From: Streptomyces sp. NBC_01471
GTDB lineage: Bacteria; Actinomycetota; Actinomycetes; Streptomycetales; Streptomycetaceae
Direction: 5' to 3'
Length of the DNA stretch: 64,000 nucleotides
Assembly (NCBI RefSeq): GCF_041438865.1
Contig: NZ_CP109450.1
Span: 6,871,001-6,935,000, forward strand
Position 1 is the stretch's first letter. The number at the start of each line of letters is the position of its first letter. The notes below the pieces were generated by a model. That model did no database searches. It saw only the letters and a program-made list of their open reading frames with translations, and had not been told where the DNA came from. This document shows positions 1 through 8,813 of the stretch, one piece after another. The position numbers were made by a program, and so were the translations under genes.

Positions 1-1
1 G

Positions 2-907
2 AGCGTCGCCGTGGTCGTCACCGACCTGCTCGGCGCGGTGCTGGCCGAGGCCACGCTGCCCGTCGGCCACGGCACGGGACCCGGCCCGGCCGATGCCGTG
101 GAGGAGGCGGCCGCCCTGCTGGAGCGCACCGTGCGGACGGCCGGCGCCGTCCGCCTGCACAGCGTCGGGATCGGCGCCCCGGGCCTCATCGACCCGGCCA
201 CCGGCGAACTCCGCAACAGCAGCGGTCTGCCCGCCTGGCACCGCAGTCTGGTCTCGGTGCTCCAGCAGCGGGTGCCCGCCACGGTCCTGGTGGAGAACGA
301 GACCAATCTCGCCGCTCTCGCCGAGCAGCGGACCGGTGCGGCCCGCGGCCTCGACACCTTCGTCCTGCTCTGGCTCGGCGCCGGCGTCGGCGCCGCCCTC
401 GTCCTCGAAGGGAAACTGCGCCGGGGCGCGTCGGGCGGCGCGGGGGAGATCGGCTTCCTCCCGGTGCCCGGCAGCGGGCTCCCGTCGGCCACCGACTGCG
501 GCGACGGGTTCCACGGCCTGGCCGGCAGCGCCGCGATCTGCGCGCTCGCCGCCGAGCACGCCGTCACGGCGGTGCCGGAGCCGCAGGAGCCTGCGGCGGC
601 CGCCGCTGTACGGGCCGCCCCGTCGGCGGGCCGGCGCGGCGAGGACTTCCTGGAGGCGCTGGCCCGGTACATCGCCGTCGGGGCCGCCGCCGTCGCCGCC
701 GTGGTCGATCCGGGCTGCGTGGTGCTGGGCGGCGAGATCGGCCAGGCGGGGGGTGCGGACCTCGCGGCCCGGGTGGAACGGCACCTGGCGGCGCTCTCCC
801 CGCTGCGTACCGAGGTGCGCGCCGGAACGCTCGGCGGCGCGGCGGTGCTGCACGGCGCACTGCTCACCGCACGGGACGCGGCACAGGACGATCTGTTCGG
901 TGGCTGA
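2..907 (+). CDS. ROK-family protein (sugar kinase/repressor), 5' end cut off
   Basis: The open frame runs in from the left edge, so the start and any N-terminal DNA-binding domain lie outside the window. What remains matches the ROK fold: an ATPase-like segment (VVVTDLLGAVLAE), then GIGAPGLIDPATG, the NETNLAALAE strand-helix, and a glycine-rich LGAGVGAALVLEG followed by GGAGEIGF. ROK proteins are bacterial glucokinases and sugar-responsive NagC/XylR-type repressors. The CxCGxxGCxE zinc cluster that normally follows the AGExGH motif is missing: AGEIG is followed by a proline/glycine linker with one Cys. That argues for a divergent repressor-type member rather than an active kinase. The substrate cannot be read from the sequence. 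Confidence 0.85.
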   Translation, partial: SVAVVVTDLLGAVLAEATLPVGHGTGPGPADAVEEAAALLERTVRTAGAVRLHSVGIGAPGLIDPATGELRNSSGLPAWHRSLVSVLQQRVPATVLVENETNLAALAEQRTGAARGLDTFVLLWLGAGVGAALVLEGKLRRGASGGAGEIGFLPVPGSGLPSATDCGDGFHGLAGSAAICALAAEHAVTAVPEPQEPAAAAAVRAAPSAGRRGEDFLEALARYIAVGAAAVAAVVDPGCVVLGGEIGQAGGADLAARVERHLAALSPLRTEVRAGTLGGAAVLHGALLTARDAAQDDLFGG

Positions 908-1028
908 ACGGTCCCGGCACGCGCTGTGACCGGACGGTCGCAACGCCTGTGAGCCAGGCCACATCGGATCGCCCGCATGGCCGACGGCCGGACGTGGCAG
1001 ACTTGTCCTGTACCAGCAGCAGCGCACT

Positions 1029-1150
1029 CCGGGGTCGGTGTAATTCCGAACCGGCGGTTATAGTCCGCGACCCGTCCGCATCCAGCGGGCGGTTGACCAG
1101 GTGTAATTCCTGGACCGACGGTGAAAGTCCGGATGGGAGGCAGTGCGCGG
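1029..1150 (+). promoter_or_regulatory. FMN riboswitch (RFN element)
   Basis: The conserved RFN blocks occur in order: TAATTCCGAACCGGCGGTTA, then AGTCCGCGA, a variable GC-rich arm, TAATTCC and the signature CCGACGGTGAAAGTCCGGATG. RFN elements bind FMN and shut down riboflavin genes when FMN is plentiful. About 150 bases separate it from the ribD start, room for an expression platform, but no poly-U terminator was identified there. Bases 908-1028, between the ROK stop and the switch, hold no gene and presumably the promoter of the rib operon. Confidence 0.93.
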
Positions 1151-1302
1151 CGGGCCGTATTGGTACGTCGTAGCCGGTGGCGTGTGTCGTCTGGATTCTC
1201 AGCACACAGCCGCTTCTCCGGCCCCGGCGTCCCTGTGTGGTCCCGCTCTCTGTCGTCATCGACAGGCCCCGGAGTCCGTGCCCGAAGAGGCAGGAGGACC
1301 CG

Positions 1303-2403
1303 GTGGCCACCGCAGCCGTTCCATCGCCGCAGGCGATCGACGCCATGCGCCGAGCCATCGCGCTCGCGGCGCGCGGACTCGGATCCACCAGCCCCAACCC
1401 CGTCGTCGGCTGCGTCATTCTCGACGCGTCGGGCGGGACGGCAGGCGAAGGCTTCCACCAGCGGGCCGGCGGTCCGCACGCCGAGGTCAACGCACTCGCG
1501 GCGGCAGGTGACAGAGCGCGCGGCGGCACCGCGTACGTCACGCTCGAACCCTGCAACCACACCGGCCGCACCGGACCCTGCTCCCAGGCACTCATCGACG
1601 CGGGTGTCGCCCGCGTGGTGTACGCGGTCGGAGATCCCAACCCGCAGGCCACCGGTGGCGCCGACACCCTGCGTGCGGCCGGGATCGCGGTGACGGCGGG
1701 CGTACTCGCCGCCGAGGCCGCAGCGGGCAACGCCGCCTGGCTCACCTCGGTGCGGCTCGGCCGCCCCCACGTGACCTGGAAGTACGCGGCGACGCTCGAC
1801 GGCCGCACCGCCGCGGCCGACGGGACGAGCCGCTGGATCACCTCGGCAGAGTCCCGCGCCGACGTCCACCGGCTGCGCGCCGAGTCCGACGCCGTCCTGG
1901 CCGGCTCGGGAACCCTGCGCGCCGACGACCCGCACCTCGCCGTCCGCGGCATCGAGGGCGCCACCCAGCCGCTGCGGGTGGTCCTGGACACCCGCGCCCG
2001 CTCCCTCACCCCCACCGCCCGGGTCCTGGACGACGCGGCACCGACGCTGGTCGTCGTCGGCGAGGGCGTCACCGCGCCCCCGCTCCCGGGGAGCGCCGAG
2101 GTGGCACACCTGCCGTACGACGGGACGGGCATCGCCGTCGGTGCCCTGCTCGCCGAGCTGTACGCGCGCGGTGTCCGCTCCGTGCTCCTCGAAGGGGGGC
2201 CGACGCTGGCCGGTTCCTTCGTCGCCGCGGGCGCCGTCGACCGGGTCGTCGGCTATCTCGCCCCTGTCCTCCTCGGCGCCGGCCCCGCGGCCCTCGCCGA
2301 CGCCGGAATCACCACCATCACCGACGCGTTGCGACTCGACGTCACCGAGACCGTCCGCATCGGCCCCGATCTGCGGATCACCGCCACCCCGAAGGAGCGC
2401 TGA
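1303..2403 (+). CDS. ribD: bifunctional diaminohydroxyphosphoribosylaminopyrimidine deaminase / reductase
   Basis: Second and third steps of pyrimidine processing in riboflavin synthesis: deamination of the GTP-derived pyrimidine, then NADPH-dependent reduction of the ribosyl side chain. The N-terminal cytidine-deaminase-like domain carries the zinc motif HAEVNAL near residue 59 and PCNHTGRTGPC near residues 83-93. The C-terminal reductase domain begins at HVTWKYAATLDGRTA and continues with RWITSAESRADVHRLRA. The GTG start at 1303 is chosen because CAGGAGG lies just upstream; the open frame extends further 5' but only through the riboswitch region. The predicted protein is 366 aa, the usual RibD length. 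It is the first gene of the FMN-controlled operon, and only 5 bases separate it from ribE. Confidence 0.95.
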   Translation: MATAAVPSPQAIDAMRRAIALAARGLGSTSPNPVVGCVILDASGGTAGEGFHQRAGGPHAEVNALAAAGDRARGGTAYVTLEPCNHTGRTGPCSQALIDAGVARVVYAVGDPNPQATGGADTLRAAGIAVTAGVLAAEAAAGNAAWLTSVRLGRPHVTWKYAATLDGRTAAADGTSRWITSAESRADVHRLRAESDAVLAGSGTLRADDPHLAVRGIEGATQPLRVVLDTRARSLTPTARVLDDAAPTLVVVGEGVTAPPLPGSAEVAHLPYDGTGIAVGALLAELYARGVRSVLLEGGPTLAGSFVAAGAVDRVVGYLAPVLLGAGPAALADAGITTITDALRLDVTETVRIGPDLRITATPKER

Positions 2404-2408
2404 GCGCC

Positions 2409-3038
2409 GTGTTCACCGGAATCGTCGAAGAACTGGGTGAGGTCACCGCCGTCGAGAACCTCGGCGACGCCTCCCGCTTCCGCCTGCGCGGACCGGTCGT
2501 GACCAAGGACGCCAAGCACGGCGACTCCATCGCCGTGAACGGCGTCTGTCTCACCGTGGTCGACTCCGGCGGCGGAGAGTTCACCGCCGATGTCATGGCC
2601 GAGACACTCAACCGCTCCAGCCTCGGCGCGCTCGCCGTCGGCTCCCGGGTCAACCTCGAACGCCCCATGGCGCTCGGCGGCCGGCTCGGCGGACACCTCG
2701 TCCAGGGCCATGTGGACGGCACCGGCACGGTCGTCGAACGCAGGCCGTCCGACCACTGGGAGATCGTGAAGATCTCGCTCCCGGCGGACCTCTCCCGGTA
2801 CGTCGTGGAGAAGGGCTCCATCACCGTGGACGGGGTCAGCCTCACCGTCGTGGACGCCGGACCCGACTACTTCACCATCAGCCTCATCCCCACCACCCTC
2901 GCCATGACCACCCTCGGCATCAAGCAGGCGGGCGACCCCGTCAACCTCGAAGTGGACGTACTCGCCAAGTACGTCGAGCGGCTGCTCGGCGCGGACGGCA
3001 CCCGGGCCACACCCGAGACCGGAGGGCCGCTGAAGTGA
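2409..3038 (+). CDS. ribE: riboflavin synthase, alpha subunit
   Basis: Catalyses dismutation of two 6,7-dimethyl-8-ribityllumazine molecules to riboflavin. The family begins MFTGIVEELG, as here, and the protein shows the two tandem lumazine-binding barrels, marked by VNGVCLTVV in the first half and VDGVSLTVV in the second. The length of 209 aa is normal. It starts with GTG five bases after ribD. Its TGA overlaps the GTG of the next gene (GTGA), so translation is probably coupled. It may be called ribE or ribC depending on nomenclature. Confidence 0.95.
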   Translation: MFTGIVEELGEVTAVENLGDASRFRLRGPVVTKDAKHGDSIAVNGVCLTVVDSGGGEFTADVMAETLNRSSLGALAVGSRVNLERPMALGGRLGGHLVQGHVDGTGTVVERRPSDHWEIVKISLPADLSRYVVEKGSITVDGVSLTVVDAGPDYFTISLIPTTLAMTTLGIKQAGDPVNLEVDVLAKYVERLLGADGTRATPETGGPLK

Positions 3039-3688
3039 GCGCACTGACCTGGCTGAACACCGAGGCGTTCACCGTCGTCGGCCAGCACATCCTGTGGTCC
3101 GACATGACCGGCAACACCATCGGGCTGATCGCGCTCGCCCTCGGCTGGCGCCGCTCCATCCTGACCTGGCCCGCACAGTTGCTGTCCGGCGTCATCCTCG
3201 TCGCCGCGTACTCCTCCGCCCACCTCAGCGGCGGGGTCGGCAAACAGCTGCTGGTCATCGGGGTGGCCCTCTGGGGCTGGCGGGCGTGGACCCGGGGCAG
3301 GCAGCAGGCCCAGGACGGCAGCATCGCCGTGCGGTTCGCGACCTGGCGCGAGCGCGGGCTGCTGCTCGCGGGCGCCGCCGTCGGCACCGTCGCCGTCGCC
3401 GCTCTCTTCCTGGCCGTCCCCTCGCTCTCCTGGAGCCCGTGGGCCGACGCCTACATATTCGTCGGCACCCTGGTCGCGATGGTCGCCCAGGCGCGCGGTC
3501 TCGTCGAATTCTGGTTCGCGTGGCTGCTCGTCGACCTCGTCGGCGTCCCCCTCGCCTTCCACAGCGGCCTGGCCTTCTCCGGCCTGGTCTACGTGGTCTA
3601 CTTCGCGCTCGTCCTCTGGGGCCTGCGCGACTGGTGGCTCCGCTCCCGCAGGAGCGCCGAGCCCGCCCTGGAAGGAGCAGCAGCATGA
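3035..3688 (+). CDS. ribM: PnuC-type transporter, probable riboflavin importer RibM
   Basis: A 217-residue polytopic membrane protein of the PnuC (nicotinamide riboside transporter) family with about seven hydrophobic segments, including a WSDMTGN segment near the N-terminus and a C-terminal FWFAWLLVDLVGVPLAF helix. PnuC homologues inside FMN-riboswitch rib operons of actinobacteria (RibM) have been shown to import riboflavin and its analogue roseoflavin. Position between ribE and ribBA, with 4-base start/stop overlaps on both sides, supports that role over nicotinamide riboside uptake. The riboswitch would then control both synthesis and uptake of the vitamin. Confidence 0.85.
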   Translation: MSALTWLNTEAFTVVGQHILWSDMTGNTIGLIALALGWRRSILTWPAQLLSGVILVAAYSSAHLSGGVGKQLLVIGVALWGWRAWTRGRQQAQDGSIAVRFATWRERGLLLAGAAVGTVAVAALFLAVPSLSWSPWADAYIFVGTLVAMVAQARGLVEFWFAWLLVDLVGVPLAFHSGLAFSGLVYVVYFALVLWGLRDWWLRSRRSAEPALEGAAA

Positions 3689-4968
3689 CTGCCGAGCCCG
3701 TCTGGTACTCGACCGACAACGCCGAGGACCTCTCCCTCGACCCCGTGGAACAGGCCGTACGCGACATCGCGGCGGGCCGGCCCGTGGTGGTCGTCGACGA
3801 CGAGGACCGCGAGAACGAGGGCGACCTCGTCATCGCGGCCGAGAAGGCGACCCCCGAGATCGTCGCGTTCATGATGAGCGAGTGCCGGGGGCTGATCTGC
3901 GCACCCATGGAGGGCGACGAGCTGGCCCGGCTCGACCTCCCGCAGATGGTCGAGAACAACACCGAGTCGATGAAGACGGCCTTCACCGTCTCCGTCGACG
4001 CGAGTACCGCGCACGGGGTCACCACCGGCATCTCCGCCGCCGACCGCGCGACCACCCTGCGGCTGCTCGCCGACGGCCGGGCCGGCGCCGGGGACTTCGT
4101 GCGTCCCGGGCACGTCTTCCCGCTGCGGGCCAAGCCCGGCGGTGTGCTCGTACGCAACGGGCACACCGAGGCGGCCGTCGACCTCGCCCGGCTCGCCGGT
4201 CTGCGCCCGGCCGGCGCGATCGTCGAGATCGCGGGGGAGGACGGGGTGATGCTGCGGCTGCCCGAACTGGTCCCCTTCGCACGCAAGCACGGCCTCACGA
4301 TCATCTCCATCGAGGACCTGATCGCCTACCGCCGCAGCTCCGAACCGCGGGTCCGCCGCGAGGCGACCGTCCGCCTCCCCACCGCCTACGGCGAGTTCAC
4401 CGCGTACGGCTACCGCTCAGTCGCCGACGGCATCGAGCACGTCGCCCTGGTCCACGGGGAGATCGGGGACGGCGACGACGTCCTGGTGCGGATCCACTCC
4501 GAGTGCCTCACCGGCGACATCTTCCACTCGCTGCGCTGCGACTGCGGCCCCCAGCTGGAAGCCTCCATGGAGCGCATCACGACCGAGGGCCGCGGCGTCG
4601 TCGTCTACCTGCGCGGCCACGAGGGCCGCGGCATCGGACTGCTGTCCAAGCTGCGCGCCTACGAGCTCCAGGAGCGCGGCCGCGACACCCTGGACGCCAA
4701 CCTGGAACTGGGGCTGCCCGCCGACGCCCGTGACTACGGCGCCGGAGCGCAGATCCTGGCGGACCTCGGGGTGCACAGCCTGCGGCTGATGACCAACAAC
4801 CCGGAGAAGACCGCCGCCCTGGTCCGGCACGGGCTGGACGTCACCGGCCGGGAGGCCATGCCCGTCCAGGCGGGCGAGCACAACCTCCGGTACCTGCGCA
4901 CCAAGCGGGACCGGATGGGACACGACCTGCCCTGGCTGGAGACCGCGTCCGCCTGCGGCAACCAGTAG
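3685..4968 (+). CDS. ribBA: bifunctional 3,4-dihydroxy-2-butanone-4-phosphate synthase / GTP cyclohydrolase II
   Basis: Supplies both precursors of riboflavin. The N-terminal DHBP synthase domain (about residues 20-220) carries DDEDRENEGDLV and the HGVTTGISA loop. The C-terminal GTP cyclohydrolase II domain carries the zinc-binding cysteines in SECLTGDIFHSLRCDCG and the HEGRGIGL active-site motif. The predicted length is 427 aa, typical of fused RibBA. The ATG at 3685 overlaps the ribM stop (ATGA) and is preceded by GGAAGGAGC. A gap of about 50 bases follows before ribH. Confidence 0.96.
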   Translation: MTAEPVWYSTDNAEDLSLDPVEQAVRDIAAGRPVVVVDDEDRENEGDLVIAAEKATPEIVAFMMSECRGLICAPMEGDELARLDLPQMVENNTESMKTAFTVSVDASTAHGVTTGISAADRATTLRLLADGRAGAGDFVRPGHVFPLRAKPGGVLVRNGHTEAAVDLARLAGLRPAGAIVEIAGEDGVMLRLPELVPFARKHGLTIISIEDLIAYRRSSEPRVRREATVRLPTAYGEFTAYGYRSVADGIEHVALVHGEIGDGDDVLVRIHSECLTGDIFHSLRCDCGPQLEASMERITTEGRGVVVYLRGHEGRGIGLLSKLRAYELQERGRDTLDANLELGLPADARDYGAGAQILADLGVHSLRLMTNNPEKTAALVRHGLDVTGREAMPVQAGEHNLRYLRTKRDRMGHDLPWLETASACGNQ

Positions 4969-5021
4969 AACCGGACCAACGACAGGACCAGCCGGTCCGA
5001 GAAGCACGAGGAGAGACAGAC

Positions 5022-5507
5022 ATGAGCGGCAAGGGCGCACCCGAACTCACCGTGAAGAACTGCGGCGACCTGCGCGTGGCCGTCATCGCGGCCCAGTGGC
5101 ACGAGAAGGTCATGGACGGCCTCGTCGACGGTGCGCTGCGCGCCCTGGGCGAGCTGGGCATCGACGAACCGACCCTGCTGCGGGTCCCTGGCAGCTTCGA
5201 ACTCCCGGTGGTCGCCAAGGTCCTCGCGGGCCGCGGCTACGACGCGATCGTCGCTCTCGGCGTGGTCATCAGGGGCGGCACCCCGCACTTCGACTACGTC
5301 TGCCAGGGCGTCACGGGCGGCCTCACCCAGGTCTCGGTCGAGACCGGCGTCCCGATCGGCTTCGGCGTGCTGACCTGCGACACCGAGGAGCAGGCGCTCG
5401 ACCGGGCCGGCATCGAGGGCTCCAACGAGGACAAGGGGCACGAAGCGGTCACCGCGGCCGTCGCCACCGCGACCACACTGCGCACGGTCAGCGAACCCTG
5501 GCGCTGA
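5022..5507 (+). CDS. ribH: 6,7-dimethyl-8-ribityllumazine synthase (beta subunit)
   Basis: Condenses the pyrimidine and butanone-phosphate intermediates to lumazine, the substrate of RibE; family members form icosahedral or pentameric shells. Recognised by VPGSFELPV, the GVVIRGGTPHFDYVC segment and GVLTCDTEEQALDRAG. It is 161 aa, normal for the family, with a good Shine-Dalgarno (GAGGAGAGACAG) before the ATG. It is the last rib gene in the operon; hisE follows after 34 bases. Confidence 0.96.
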   Translation: MSGKGAPELTVKNCGDLRVAVIAAQWHEKVMDGLVDGALRALGELGIDEPTLLRVPGSFELPVVAKVLAGRGYDAIVALGVVIRGGTPHFDYVCQGVTGGLTQVSVETGVPIGFGVLTCDTEEQALDRAGIEGSNEDKGHEAVTAAVATATTLRTVSEPWR

Positions 5508-5541
5508 GTGGAGACCGCGACCCCGTACTCTTAGCAGCATC

Positions 5542-5814
5542 ATGGCGAACAAAACCTTCGAAGAGCTCTTCTCCGAGCTCCAGCTCAAGGCCGCCAACGG
5601 CGACCCCTCCACCTCCCGTACCGCCGAACTGGTGGGCAAGGGCGTGCATGCCATCGGCAAGAAGGTCGTCGAGGAGGCAGCCGAGGTGTGGATGGCAGCC
5701 GAGCACGAGGGCAAGGAAGCCGCCGCCGAGGAGATCTCGCAGCTGCTGTACCACGTCCAGGTGATGATGGTCGCCCGCGGGATCTCACTCGACGACGTCT
5801 ACGCCCATCTCTGA
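5542..5814 (+). CDS. hisE: phosphoribosyl-ATP pyrophosphohydrolase
   Basis: Second step of histidine synthesis: hydrolysis of phosphoribosyl-ATP to phosphoribosyl-AMP. The 90-residue protein has the MazG-like all-alpha signature, including RTAELVGKGVHAIGKKVVEEAAEVWMA and EEISQLLYHVQV in pieces characteristic of HisE. There is no Shine-Dalgarno before the ATG. Instead a TACTCT -10-like hexamer sits 11 bases upstream, so a leaderless or near-leaderless transcript separate from the rib operon is likely (inference). It pairs with hisG 100 bases downstream. Confidence 0.95.
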   Translation: MANKTFEELFSELQLKAANGDPSTSRTAELVGKGVHAIGKKVVEEAAEVWMAAEHEGKEAAAEEISQLLYHVQVMMVARGISLDDVYAHL

Positions 5815-5914
5815 GCAACCGCCGCACGCCCCGTGCTCTTCCGCACGGCCGGCACGCTCTCCGTACCGCCAGACATCCAGCACCCCGCCACTCCGCACGA
5901 AGGAAGCCGACCTC

Positions 5915-6763
5915 ATGCTGCGCATCGCCGTCCCCAACAAGGGTTCTCTCTCCGGGCCTGCGATGGCGATGCTCCATGAGGCCGGCTACCAGCAGCGCAA
6001 GGAGTCCAAGGAACTCGTCCTCGTCGACCCGGAGAACCAGGTCGAGTTCTTCTACCTCCGCCCGCGCGACATCGCGATCTACGTCAGCTCCGGCAAGCTC
6101 GACATCGGCATCACCGGCCGCGACCTGCTGCTGGACTCCGGCGCCGAGGCGGAGGAGATCCTCCAGCTCGGCTTCGCCCGCTCGACCTTCCGGTACGCCA
6201 CCAAGCCCGGCACCGCGAAGGGGCCGGAGGACTTCGGCGGCATGACGATCGCGACCTCGTACGAGGGAATCGTCGCCAAGGCGCTCGCCGACCAGGGCGT
6301 CGACGCCTCCGTCGTCCACCTCGACGGCGCCGTCGAGACGGCCATCGAGCTGGGTGTCGCCCAGGTCATCGCGGACGTCGTGGAGACCGGCACCTCGCTG
6401 CGGAACGCCGGACTCGAAGTCATCGGCGAGCCGATCATGAAGTCCGAGGCCGTCGTCATCCGCCGGATCGGCGCCGATGCCGACGAGCCCAAGGTGCAGC
6501 AGTTCCTGCGCCGCCTCCAGGGCGTCCTGGTGGCACGGAGCTACGTGATGATGGACTACGACTGCCGGGTCGAGTACCTGGAGCAGGCCGTGGCCCTCAC
6601 CCCCGGCCTGGAGTCGCCGACCATCTCCCCGCTGCACCACGAGGGGTGGGTCGCCGTCCGCTCGATGGTCGCGGCCAAGGAGGCCCAGCGGATCATGGAC
6701 GACCTCTACGCACTCGGCGCCCGCGCAATCCTCACCACGGCCATCCACGCCTGCCGTCTCTGA
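5915..6763 (+). CDS. hisG: ATP phosphoribosyltransferase (long form)
   Basis: First and feedback-controlled step of histidine biosynthesis, joining ATP and PRPP. The protein begins MLRIAVPNKGSLS and carries GITGRDLL and the PRPP-loop region EVIADVVETGTSLRNAGLE in short blocks typical of HisG. At 282 aa it is the long form, with a C-terminal ACT-like regulatory domain (ending ALGARAILTTAIHACRL), so it should be histidine-inhibited without HisZ. The Shine-Dalgarno GAAGGAAG precedes the ATG. It follows hisE, the usual actinobacterial pair. Confidence 0.96.
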   Translation: MLRIAVPNKGSLSGPAMAMLHEAGYQQRKESKELVLVDPENQVEFFYLRPRDIAIYVSSGKLDIGITGRDLLLDSGAEAEEILQLGFARSTFRYATKPGTAKGPEDFGGMTIATSYEGIVAKALADQGVDASVVHLDGAVETAIELGVAQVIADVVETGTSLRNAGLEVIGEPIMKSEAVVIRRIGADADEPKVQQFLRRLQGVLVARSYVMMDYDCRVEYLEQAVALTPGLESPTISPLHHEGWVAVRSMVAAKEAQRIMDDLYALGARAILTTAIHACRL

Positions 6764-6786
6764 CCAGCACGAAGGACGCACGGAAC

Positions 6787-7254
6787 ATGACCGCCCCCGA
6801 ACACCCGGCCCTCCCGGTCACCTTCAGGCCGACCCGTACCAGGGTGGTGCTGCTGAGCGTGGGGACGGCCATGTTCGTCGTCCTCACCGTCGTCTCCCTG
6901 ATGCTGGAGACCCTGACCCCGGGTGAGCGCGTCTCGTTCATCTTCACCGCGGCGGTCTTCTTCGGGGTGCTGGCGCTGCTCAGCCGCCCCAAGGTCATCG
7001 CGGACGAGGACGGCGTCACCGTCGTCAATCTCACATCCAGGCGCCGGCTGGCCTGGCCGGAGATCCTGCACGTCAATCTGCGCCCCGGTGACGCCTGGGT
7101 CTTCCTCGACCTCAGCGACGGCACCAGCCTCCCCGCCCTCGGTATCCAGCCCGGTATCGGCAAGGCCCAGGCCATCCGCGACGCCCGCGCCCTGCGCGCC
7201 CTCGCCGACGCACGGGGCCCCGCCGCCACCGAGCGGAGTACGCCGGAGGGGTAG
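6787..7254 (+). CDS. small membrane protein with bacterial PH-like domain (bPH_6 / CFP-6 type)
   Basis: A 155-residue protein with two hydrophobic segments near the N-terminus (about residues 20-45 and 50-65), followed by a compact beta-rich domain (VIADEDGVTVVNLTSRRRLAWPEI then WVFLDLSDG in pieces). That architecture is seen in mycobacterial CFP-6-like proteins assigned to bacterial PH domain family 6. The biochemical role is unknown. The start is the ATG after GAAGGACGCACGGAAC, 23 bases downstream of hisG, so it is probably co-transcribed with the his genes. The strong hairpin that follows at 7324 probably ends the transcript. Confidence 0.75.
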   Translation: MTAPEHPALPVTFRPTRTRVVLLSVGTAMFVVLTVVSLMLETLTPGERVSFIFTAAVFFGVLALLSRPKVIADEDGVTVVNLTSRRRLAWPEILHVNLRPGDAWVFLDLSDGTSLPALGIQPGIGKAQAIRDARALRALADARGPAATERSTPEG

Positions 7255-7323
7255 CGCGGCCCGCCCGCCGGACGGGTGCGGCGGCTGAGCCACTGACGCA
7301 TCGGGCCGCTGTTTGATTACTCT

Positions 7324-7352
7324 GGGGCGGGGCGCCAGGTGCGCCCCGCCCC
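7324..7352 (+). terminator. GC-rich hairpin after the rib-his block
   Basis: A perfect 12-bp stem (GGGGCGGGGCGC with GCGCCCCGCCCC) with a 5-base loop, about 70 bases past the stop of the PH-domain gene. It has no U-tract, as is common for Streptomyces terminators. It lies about 120 bases before the next gene. Confidence 0.6.
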
Positions 7353-7469
7353 GCATCCTGTGACCCCCGTGGTCCGCGGGGCACCCCTGCGACATGAGGA
7401 GTGATTCCTTCCAGCAATGGACGGATCATCCGGTAGTACGTGCGCCGCCCCCCTCCTGGAGGCGGCGGC

Positions 7470-8813
7470 ATGACCATTCCCCTTCTGCTCCTCGGAGCGG
7501 CCTTCCTTCTGATCCTCGCCAACGGATTCTTCGTCGCGGCCGAATTCGGCCTCGTCACCGTGGAGCGGCCGGACGCCGAACGCGCCGCCGCCGACGGCGA
7601 CCGGCGGGCCCGCACCGTCGTGCGGGCCCTGCGGGAACTCTCCTTCCAGCTCTCCGGCACCCAGCTCGGCATCACCATCACCTCGCTGGTGGTCGGCATG
7701 CTCGCCGAGCCCGCGCTGGCGCAGCTGCTCGCCGGACCGCTCACCGCCACCGGACTGCCCGAAGGGGCCGTGTCCGGGATCAGCGTGGTGCTCGGCATGA
7801 TGCTCGCCGCCGCCGTGCAGATGGTGCTCGGCGAACTGGTCCCGAAGAACTGGGCGGTGTCCAGGCCGCTCCAGGTGGCCGGCTTCGTCGCCGGTCCCCA
7901 GCACCTCTTCTCGACCGCCTTCCGGCCGGTGATCACGCTGCTGAACACCGTCGCCAACCGGCTGGTCCGGGCGCTCGGTGTCGAGCCCGCCGACGAACTG
8001 GCCTCGGCCCGCACCCCCGGCGAACTCGTCTCGCTGGCCCGCCACTCGGCACAGGCCGGCACGCTGGAACAGGACACCGCGGATCTCTTCGTACGGACCC
8101 TCTCGCTGGCCGGACTCACCGCCCAGCACGTCATGACCCCCCGGGTGAAGGTCAGCGCACTCCAGTCGTCGGCGACGGCGGCCGACGTACTGAACCTCAC
8201 CCGTGCCACCGGCCTCTCCCGCTTCCCCGTCTACCGGGAGCGCATCGACGAGGTCGTCGGCATGGTCCATCTGAAGGACGCACTGGCCGTGGCGGTCCAG
8301 GACAGGCACCGGACCTCGGTGGGACGGGTCGCCGTCGCACCGCTCCTGGTGCCCGAGACCCTGCCCGTGCAGCAGCTCCTGGAGCGGCTGCGCACCGAGC
8401 AGCCGATCGCGGTGGTGGTGGACGAGTACGGCGGCACCGCCGGAGTCGTCACCCTGGAGGACATCATCGAGGAGCTGGTCGGGGAGGTCAGGGACGAGCA
8501 CGACGGCGCCGACGCCGACCGCCCCGAGCTGTCCCCGGCCCCCGCCGAGGACGGAAACCCCGCCTGGGAGGCCGACGGCAGCTGCCGGGTCCTCACCCTG
8601 CGGCGGATAGGTCTTGAGGTCCCCGAGGGCCCGTACGAGACCGTCGCCGGCCTCGTCGCCGACCTGCTGGGACGCATCCCCGCCCCCGGTGACCGGGCCG
8701 AACTGCCCGGCTGGCGGCTCTCGGTCCGCAGGGTCGAGCGCTACCGCGCCGAGAGGGTGCGGCTCGTCCGCACCGCCGAGGTGCCCGCCCCGGTCATGGA
8801 GGGTGTGCGATGA
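7470..8813 (+). CDS. CNNM/CorC (HlyC)-family transmembrane protein, first of a pair
   Basis: A DUF21 transmembrane domain (about residues 1-190, with ANGFFVAAEFGLV and QLSGTQLGITITSLVVGML), a CBS pair (about 205-330, including MVHLKDAL and VVVDEYGGTAGVVTLEDIIEELVGE in blocks) and a C-terminal CorC/HlyC domain (about 345-430). Members are Mg2+/divalent-cation transport or efflux factors; the hemolysin label is historical. The start is the ATG at 7470, with GGAGGCGGCGG upstream; the frame extends 10 codons further 5'. Length 447 aa. The stop overlaps the start of the paralogous next gene. Confidence 0.9.
   Translation: MTIPLLLLGAAFLLILANGFFVAAEFGLVTVERPDAERAAADGDRRARTVVRALRELSFQLSGTQLGITITSLVVGMLAEPALAQLLAGPLTATGLPEGAVSGISVVLGMMLAAAVQMVLGELVPKNWAVSRPLQVAGFVAGPQHLFSTAFRPVITLLNTVANRLVRALGVEPADELASARTPGELVSLARHSAQAGTLEQDTADLFVRTLSLAGLTAQHVMTPRVKVSALQSSATAADVLNLTRATGLSRFPVYRERIDEVVGMVHLKDALAVAVQDRHRTSVGRVAVAPLLVPETLPVQQLLERLRTEQPIAVVVDEYGGTAGVVTLEDIIEELVGEVRDEHDGADADRPELSPAPAEDGNPAWEADGSCRVLTLRRIGLEVPEGPYETVAGLVADLLGRIPAPGDRAELPGWRLSVRRVERYRAERVRLVRTAEVPAPVMEGVR

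Noticed and set aside
3094..4968. A 624-residue reading frame covering both ribM and ribBA as one fusion protein.
   Set aside because: Its first third is the out-of-frame complement of ribM codon usage (Arg/Pro-rich); the real ribBA start is the ATG at 3685.
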